From Chondrosia reniformis (lineage: Eukaryota; Porifera; Demospongiae; Chondrillida; Chondrillidae): a DNA stretch of 64,000 nucleotides. Both the position numbers and the translations under genes were made by a program. Positions 58,101-64,000 of the stretch are shown piece by piece. The notes below the pieces were generated by a model. The model was not told where the DNA came from. It did not search any database and saw nothing but the letters and a program-made list of their open reading frames with translations. Positions within the stretch are counted from its first letter, which is position 1; each line of letters starts with the position of its first letter. The stretch is from positions 374,501 to 438,500 of the forward strand of contig OX359202.1 in assembly GCA_947172415.1 (NCBI GenBank). The letters are read 5' to 3'.

Positions 58101-59663
58101 ATAATTTATTTGGTTTGAAATGTATTATTATATTTTAATATTTTATTTGGTTTGAAATGTATTATTATTAATTATAGAGACTTACCCAATAGCTCCACCC
58201 ACTTTTGGTTGTCCAACTTGATCAATGTTATGGACACACCCATCATCTCAAGAGATGTCATTAAGGCTCCACTGTACACTCTCAAAACCTCAACCTTCAC
58301 ATAATCCACTACAAGAGATATTGTGCAATCTATAATTGATATTGCTTAATTTATCATATTAAAGATACCTAAATATCTAATTGCTTCATGCGCCAATATT
58401 CCCATCTCAAGATTGGATGTACCACCAAGGTTATTCAAAACAAGACCAACTTTCTCTCCTGAAATATAGAAAATAAGCTATATCAGTAGTGCAAGTGTCA
58501 GTAGGAACACCCAGTAAAGGATTAGTCTGATGAAATCAGACCCTATTCTCATGCAATAATTGCTACAATTGCTAATAATTAGAGGCAAATCAGCCGTAAG
58601 TTGTCAGACCTTTACTAGAGCAATTATTGCGTCTGATTTCATCAGACTAATGGGGCCCGGGGGGGGATGGGTTCTGGCACACTAGACCAGTTGCAGACCT
58701 TACCTTTGCATAGTTTAAAATAACTGTATCCCTCCTCCTCACTTGTGATATGGTCAATCAACCACTTAATGGCCTCCCTGGCAGAGAGCAGCTGAAATAT
58801 AATAGTATTCATAGTTGGTACTACTACCAAGCGGAAATAGAGGTCTAGTTCAAACCTTGCTTCGTTTGATTCCAGCTTCTCCGTGGATCCCCAAACCAAA
58901 TTCCATTTCATCAACTTCAAGTTTAAAGGAATAGTCCCTTCCTGGAATACTGCATGAAGACAGACTCACCCCTAGAGTACCTGTTAAGGGGACATCACAA
59001 ACTATAGTTCTTTAGCAGACTAACAACATCAATTTGTGCTTACCAATTGAAGATGCAACCTCTCTTGCTGTATCTGAAACTTCTTTGAGAGTTTTACCTT
59101 CCTCTGCCAATCCTCCTGCTACCTGTAATAGAAAGGATACTAAGAGGCGTGGCTACATCACAGCCACACCCACCCACCTTCTGCACCAGTAGAGCTCCAC
59201 ACAGGCCTCTCCTTCCAGCTGTCTTGCTGCTGCTTGGAAGGGCACAATCCTCTCCGATAACAACCATCTCTACCTTCAGGCCCTGCGCCTTCGCCTGCTC
59301 GACTGCAAGCCCAAAGTTTATCCGGTCTCCAGTATAGTTCTTCACAATCACCAAGCACCCACCGGCCCCGGTGACTGTTCTGATGGCCGTCAAAACTGTT
59401 ACAGTCGGAGGGGACGCAAAAACGGACCCAGCAACAGCGCCTGTCAGCATGCCTCGGCCCACGTACCCTCCGTGCGCCGGCTCGTGTCCGCTCCCGCCCC
59501 CGCAGAGAAGGGCTACTCGGCCACTGGACTTTACCTCCTCATAGTCCGCTCTGACGACAACGCGATGACCCTCCAAGAGGCGGAGATGAGGATTGGCAGC
59601 AACCAGGCCGGAAAGACACTCATCCACGCAGTTCTCAGGGCTATTTACGAGTTTCTTGCTCAT
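55124..59663 (-). CDS. TKFC: Triokinase / FMN cyclase (dihydroxyacetone kinase)
   Basis: Multi-exon gene starting at ATG 59663 ('[19 protein letters not shown]'). First exon 59663-59178; further exons near 59120-59045, 58985-58860, 58805-58700, 58455-58385, 58310-58190, 57970-57860 and on to the last exon 55270-55124. The DhaK half has '[20 protein letters not shown]', '[16 protein letters not shown]' and 'GLGIHGEAG', whose His is the substrate-binding one in the family. The DhaL half has the Mg-ATP loop '[10 protein letters not shown]', 'SMGGTSGA' and the C-terminal '[20 protein letters not shown]'. It phosphorylates dihydroxyacetone and glyceraldehyde in the cytosol and can release cyclic FMN from FAD. 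Introns hold an R1 copy, a palindromic element and three arrays. Confidence 0.93.
55328..55515 (+). repeat. Repeat family R1, copy in TKFC intron
   Basis: 'CCATTTTTCAACATGCTACA', 'CTAGTGAGAGCTTTGGATGA', 'GAGCCAGACAGCTGTTTCTG', 'TTCATCAGTGACCCTGGGAA'. The last TKFC intron contains it. Confidence 0.87.
55925..56043. repeat. 31-bp tandem repeat, ~4 copies
   Basis: 'CAGTTACAAACTGCATGACA' plus 'GTATTTTAATT' repeated head to tail. 'GTTACAAAC'-type ends are partly self-complementary. TKFC intron. Confidence 0.85.
56131..56338. repeat. 23-bp tandem array, 9 copies, near-palindromic unit
   Basis: 'TACTACACGTAGGTAGTGTA' plus TTA repeats exactly every 23 bp without change. 'ACTAC...GTAGT' arms make each unit a potential small hairpin. 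TKFC intron. Confidence 0.95.
56467..57228. repeat. 12-bp minisatellite, ~63 copies
   Basis: 'GATGGACAGTGA' and its variants GATGGACAGAGA, GATGGGCAGTGA and GATGAACAGTGA. Blocks of five to seven units recur as higher-order repeats (for example 56700-56950). Period 12 keeps long frames open on both strands; they are not genes. TKFC intron. Confidence 0.95.
58042..58166. repeat. AT-rich ~37-bp tandem repeat, 3 copies
   Basis: 'ATTTTAATATTTTATTTGGT' with 'TTGAAATGTATTATTA' repeated three times. TKFC intron. Confidence 0.85.
58521..58651. mobile_element. Palindromic MITE (M4)
   Basis: Ends 'ATTAGTCTGATGAAATCAGA' and 'TCTGATTTCATCAGACTAAT' are perfect inverted repeats, extended by 'GCAATAATTGCT'/'AGCAATTATTGC'. 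131 bp, no coding capacity. TKFC intron. Confidence 0.85.
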
Positions 59664-60747
59664 CACGTGCACCAGTCACGTGTGTATACCTAGTCTTGCT
59701 ATATAGCCCAGACCACAGCTAATTGCCTCCATGTATATTAGTTGATTACTGCATAACTGCAAACTTTTAGCCTGAAAACTAGAGAAATCACTATATATTC
59801 TGGAATACCTGATTAGTCATGAACTAAAGACCCCATAGTCTTTGGTATTAGGAATATCTAAATGGGGGAAATTTACTATATATTAAAGCTAAAGTCCTCT
59901 CGCTTATCATATACTTAGTAAATTGGTTACTAGTGGTTATATCTAAGTCTAAAAAGGAGGATTTCCTAGTACTGGAATTTGTCTTTCTAAGAATAAATTA
60001 TTTGGGATAGCTGTCAGTATAATTGATAGTTTAAAGTCCTCATTGTTGATAAAAGGTTATGAATATAAGTAATTGGAAAATTAAATTGCTAGGGTGTTAT
60101 CCTTAAATAGTCCTTTCATAAACTCATTCGCTCATGATCATGGGTAAACAGAAAAAGGTTAGCAACTACAGGCATGTAATACCTACACATATACAGTAAT
60201 ACTCTTATATGTACGTATACAAACTAAGGTCCATCGGTCAAAACAAACTATCATTTATTTTGATGTTGCTATTTTAAAATGATATAACAGTAATAACATT
60301 TTTTAGAGTGACAAGTGCAAATCAAAATATGATGTATGCACTAGGCCAGACTGGGGCCATGAGTCACTATAAAATATAAAATACAACCACAGTACAGATC
60401 AGAATCGAAGCTACATCTAAAGATATATATAATATTATCTTGTTACAGAAGAAATTATATACATAATAAATATGTACATGCATTTAATGTTTAAACACAT
60501 TCTAACTGATCCACAATTAATGTTATTCAATTTTCCATAATGCAATTGATCGGGAAAGGGTGTATTTTTGCTTGAAATAGAAATAATATATAATATGAAT
60601 GTTTAGCATTTATATATACATAAAACAAATCTAAAAGTGCAAACAAAGTTGAGTTTAACATTCACTGTTATAACTGTAGGATATTCTGTTTCAGGTACAT
60701 GGACCTTAAAAACGCATAATAAATGCCCAGAGCCTAAAGCAAGTAAA
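59664..60747. other. Divergent intergenic region, TKFC / 7-TM gene
   Basis: About 1.1 kb, AT-rich, between two start codons on opposite strands. The GC content drops sharply at ~59700, where the TKFC promoter ends. An upstream non-coding exon for the 7-TM gene could end near 60695 ('GTTTCAG'). No other gene or repeat is recognised. Confidence 0.45.
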
Positions 60748-62330
60748 ATGTGGGCTACTTCAAACTGGATGAGTTTCCATTTTCCTGGAAGATGCTTTCT
60801 ACTTTATTTATTGGCTTGGTCAAGTGTGACAAGAGGAACTGAAGAGAGCAATGAACAAAAGTGTAGTTATAAAGAAAGTGTGAGGACACTTATCAGAAAC
60901 ACAAGTGACTATCTACATGATTACCTTGGAAGACCTGTCGGCAAAGATAAAATCTTTCAAGGAGTCATCAACATTTTCCACTTTAAAGTGACTAATGGAA
61001 CCAAATACAGTAATATACCCTCAACTTGCTGTCGGTGGAACAGTGAAGGATGCTATATCTATGTTTGGTTTAGGAGCTACTACTACTTGTTAATATCTCC
61101 AATATATGCATATAATATCCTGGTACATAAATCAAGCACCCTACCACAAAGTATCTGTGTTGACATTCCATCAAAGTATCATAAAACAGTGATGACCCTT
61201 ACAGACAAAGTGAGTCTTAAAACTATGTTCTCTGTGTATATACGTATGTAATTACCTGACAATAACACGTATATTAATAAATACATATCATATATGTATG
61301 TTCAAATAATCCTAAAACATTTACATAATTTTACTTTTCTTATTAGACTTGCAAAAGAATATTTATTCCTTACCAGCCAACATGGTATAAAGGACGTCCA
61401 TATCAACTAACTACTGCATTAATGTCACATTCAAAGTCTAGATGGCAGGCTATTATAAAAATTGATGTTATAATAATTGGTATAATGATTGTTAGTAGTA
61501 TTCTGATAATGAAAGCATTTATTAAATGGGGAAGAAAGATGATCACAATTGCTTCAAGTAATAAGAATACCTCAAAGACATTTACTCAATTCAAGATTTT
61601 TGGATGGATATTATCTTTATCCCTTTTTGGAATGTATATTGGTGTCACTGTATATGCTATTCATCTTCTAAATACACATGAAGAATACTATCCAGAGTAC
61701 TTCCTCCCCGAGTCTGTACTCCAACTGATGTTAGTACTAGTAATGTTAATCATCTTCCCATGTGAATATCCACTTATTTATAATACTATCAATACATCAA
61801 GGCAGAGCAGATTTAGTTACAAACATGGAAGGAATCATAAAGTAGCAAACTGTAGAGACTTGATGTCTCATCATCTATCAGCTGTTGGTTGGGCAGGCCC
61901 AATTTATAGTGTTCAGACATTTGCCCTCCTAATTGTGTTCATTACAGTACATTTCTTTGCTAATCCCCTTGAGACTTTCATTATAACTATGGGTACACTG
62001 CTAGTCATTGCAGTTTCTGTTATTGTTCTTCATGAACTTTTCCTAATGATTCGACACCCAAAGGAATGCTGCCATTGCAAGAATCATGTAAAAATTCTGT
62101 TCTGTGTTGCTGTGGTATTATTGTATATAGGTCTAGCCAGTTGTCTCCTTCCCTTACTGAAGCAATACAAGGACCTTTCTCCTCTACTGGACAGTACTAA
62201 ATTGGTTCAATATCTGATATCATCAGCTTGTATCGCCTTGCTTGGATATTTGGGGAAAAATAAAATTACAGAAATATTGAAGGGAAGTGAAGAAGGAGAT
62301 AGAGCTAGCGCTCTTCGACAACCTTGTTAG
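60748..62330 (+). CDS. Unrecognised signal-peptide plus seven-TM membrane protein
   Basis: Two exons, 60748-61209 and 61347-62330, 481 residues. The N-terminus contains a signal-like stretch ('CFLLYLLAWSSVTRG') followed by ~180 lumenal/extracellular residues with six or more cysteines and Asn-X-Thr/Ser sites (NTS, NGT). Then seven hydrophobic helices follow, starting near 'VIIIGIMIVSSILIM', 'GWILSLSLFGMYIGVTVY', 'LMLVLVMLIIFPC', 'TFALLIVFITVHFF', 'LLVIAVSVIVLHELF', 'ILFCVAVVLLYIGLAS' and 'YLISSACIALLGYLG'. A 'CCHC' cluster lies between helices 5 and 6. The layout resembles a receptor with an ectodomain, but I see none of the usual GPCR motifs (DRY, NPxxY). Function unknown; a lineage-specific receptor or transporter is possible. 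Confidence 0.75.
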
Positions 62331-62863
62331 TGTACGTAGATGCACATTTGATTGTACAAATACATGCACCTTCATTGCAAATGCATGAAACATTTGAGCA
62401 TTGTACAAAATGTTTTTGTATAATTAGAGACATATTGCATGTTGTATCTTGGGAATGTTTAAATGAAAATCAAAACACAAATATTATCATGAAATATTAT
62501 AAAATGTTATTCAAAACTTAGGCTGTACATATTTTCAGTTATTTCTTGTACTGTACTTTTGTACAAGTACATTTCCATAAGCTTATTTGGCATGCAGAAT
62601 ATTGATATACATACTCTAATATAATGCGATACTGTATATTGGAACACCTAAGTTCTAAGTTAAAATCTTTTCTACATGGGACTGACTAGAAACAAGTTGA
62701 GACAACTTTCAAGGCTCCTAGAATAGATGTAAGCAATGGCTCTTATTCAGTTGGGGTCTTAATTATGTTAATACTTGGGGCAATATTCCAATATAAACGT
62801 ATGCATTATGTACGACCGCTATAGTCGATATTGGGTCAAGGTTTAATCGGAGCAGAAATTAAA
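62331..62863. other. Intergenic gap, 7-TM gene to ERG28
   Basis: 533 bp, AT-rich, same-strand neighbours. It presumably holds the 3' UTR of the 7-TM gene and the ERG28 promoter. No gene or repeat is recognised. Confidence 0.45.
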
Positions 62864-63798
62864 ATGGCGTTTGCTTTTAGGAGTCGTATGTCTATGGTAG
62901 CACTGAGAATCTGGGTGGGAATTGTAGGAGTAGTCGCGTTATTGAATGCTTTACAATGCTATCAAAACAAGAACTACGCTAGAGACAACATTTTTCAGTT
63001 GGCTCCAAAGGAAGGTAACAGTATTACCAACTTGTAGTCTCGTGAACCAGACCGTTTCGCCCGATAGTCATGTGATGACGTCATCATGTGAATATGGAGG
63101 GAAGTTAGCGGTCTGGTTCACGAGACCAGCTAGCTTATACTGTTTGCTCTCTGCAGCTTCTCCTTTGATGACTAGAGTGTTTGGTGTATGGACTACACTG
63201 TCTGGTCTCGTTAGAATTGCCTTCTTTCTACGACCACACAATAACAGGTACAGTATGAATCTGATATGTATAAGTAGCAAAACAGTAATATCAATGATTA
63301 GAGGGTGTTTTCCATGATTTAAAAGGGGGTGGGGCTTACTGTGTGCTAATTAAACTAAGAAACTTTTAATGTTTTAATGGGAGTTATAGACTATGTGGAA
63401 ACATTGTCACACTTGTGAATACACCATTTTCTTACATGCTACATCTACTTTAGCATAAAGGCCTATAGGGAACTAAACCTAGTGAGAGCTTTGAATGAGG
63501 GTCTCCATGTGTGGTACTCTAAGTTGTATATATCTCTCAATCAATGAAGATCTTAATGTATCCACTTCTTCCTCAATCTAGTGTGCACACTTTGACAATG
63601 CTGACCTTTCTGCTAGCACTTCTCTACTTTACCTCAGAAGTGTTCATATATCAAACAGCTCCTCTGAACATTGGCACCATCTCTCCCTTTATAATATCAG
63701 GTACCAGAAATGTCCTTAAAGCTTTCATTTATGAACAGTCTTCCACTGATTATCCTTAACCATATGCAGGTCTGTCACTGGTGTGGATGATACTCTAA
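62864..63798 (+). CDS. ERG28: ERG28, ER scaffold of sterol synthesis
   Basis: Four exons join in phase: 62864-63014, 63157-63247, 63582-63700, 63770-63798 (TAA), 129 residues (human ~140). Four hydrophobic helices are seen: 'IWVGIVGVVALLNALQ', 'RVFGVWTTLSGLVRIAFFL', 'LTMLTFLLALLYFTSEVFIY' and a short C-terminal one. 'ARDNIFQLAP', 'RVFGVWT' and the third helix with 'SEVFIYQTAPLNIGT' align with vertebrate and fungal ERG28. It tethers C4-demethylation enzymes of sterol synthesis to the ER membrane. Intron 1 holds palindromic element M5 and intron 2 an R1 fragment. AATAAA occurs twice at the right edge of the window. Confidence 0.93.
63037..63126. mobile_element. Palindromic MITE (M5) in ERG28 intron 1
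   Basis: 'GTCTCGTGAACCAGACCG' and 'CGGTCTGGTTCACGAGAC' are perfect 18-bp inverted repeats, 90 bp in total. The loop contains a second palindrome, 'GATGACGTCATC', which includes the CREB/ATF site TGACGTCA. Confidence 0.85.
63415..63505 (+). repeat. R1 5' half in ERG28 intron 2
   Basis: 'CCATTTTCTTACATGCTACA', 'CTATAGGGAACTAAACCTAG', 'TGAGAGCTTTGAATGAGG', then unrelated sequence; the core is absent. Confidence 0.75.
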
Positions 63799-64000
63799 CT
63801 TTGCACTTTAGAGGATCTGGAAAGTTTTTTGAAACTTGCGTGTTAATTTTATTTCTTTGTACTATAGCAACATTGAATAGTCTTATTTTTACAGTACCAC
63901 ACCTTTCTTATATACGTACGTAGCTCTTCCTTGTTCATATTGAGACAGAGGTAGAGCAAGGAGCAAGTGTTAAACTGTCATACATAAAATAAATAAAATA
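63799..64000. other. ERG28 3' region at window edge
   Basis: About 200 bp after the stop, ending in overlapping AATAAA signals at 63988-63997. No other feature is seen before the window ends. Confidence 0.55.

Noticed and set aside
59149-59693. Plus-strand frames opposite TKFC exon 1
   Set aside because: The minus strand clearly encodes the DhaK domain; the plus frames are shadows of its GC-rich codons.

Overview
The window is nuclear DNA of an animal. Its genes are split by many short introns (mostly 50-400 bp) with GT...AG junctions whose phases agree, and it carries tandem arrays, tRNA-derived SINE-like repeats and small palindromic DNA elements. The gene set includes RAD51B, SEL1L, OS-9, UGP2, a NOVA-type KH protein, FGE/SUMF1, HEATR1/UTP10, RNase T2, triokinase and ERG28. 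With the very short intergenic gaps and a TKL kinase, this suggests an early-branching metazoan, most likely a sponge. That is an inference; no rRNA or mitochondrial marker is present.

Layout, left to right. 14-7222 (+): TKL-type kinase with a long disordered tail, its 5' end cut by the window edge. 7534-11711 (+): unrecognised basic/serine-rich protein whose first intron holds a 1-kb 30-bp satellite. 11989-12993 (-): single-exon mitochondrial carrier (SLC25A16-like), head to head with SEL1L at 13033-18677 (+). 19422-27668 (-): 21-exon PH-PH-MyTH4-FERM protein (PLEKHH/MAX-1 type), head to head with RAD51B at 27914-33167 (+). 33794-36747 (-): OS-9, head to head with UGP2 at 36896-40533 (+). 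40685-41955 (+): three-KH NOVA-like protein. Then four minus-strand genes follow head to tail in transcription order: triokinase (59663-55124), RNase T2 (54971-53734), HEATR1 (53479-43747) and SUMF1 (43667-42660). 60748-62330 (+): signal peptide plus seven-TM protein I do not recognise. 62864-63798 (+): ERG28.

How they work together: two partners of the ER-associated degradation machinery, the SEL1L scaffold and the OS-9 lectin, lie about 15 kb apart. SUMF1, UGP2 and ERG28 also serve the ER or its substrates, but no common regulation is shown. Four or five of the families (SEL1L, RAD51B, PLEKHH1, ERG28, possibly NOVA1) are on human chromosome 14, so the block looks like a remnant of an old animal linkage group.

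Repeats: at least eleven copies of one ~230-bp family (R1), a tRNA-headed SINE, a second SINE-like family (R2), and five palindromic elements. R1 and one palindromic element share a core resembling the conserved central domains of metazoan SINEs. Exon boundaries were read by eye from splice sites and reading frame; no transcript data were available.
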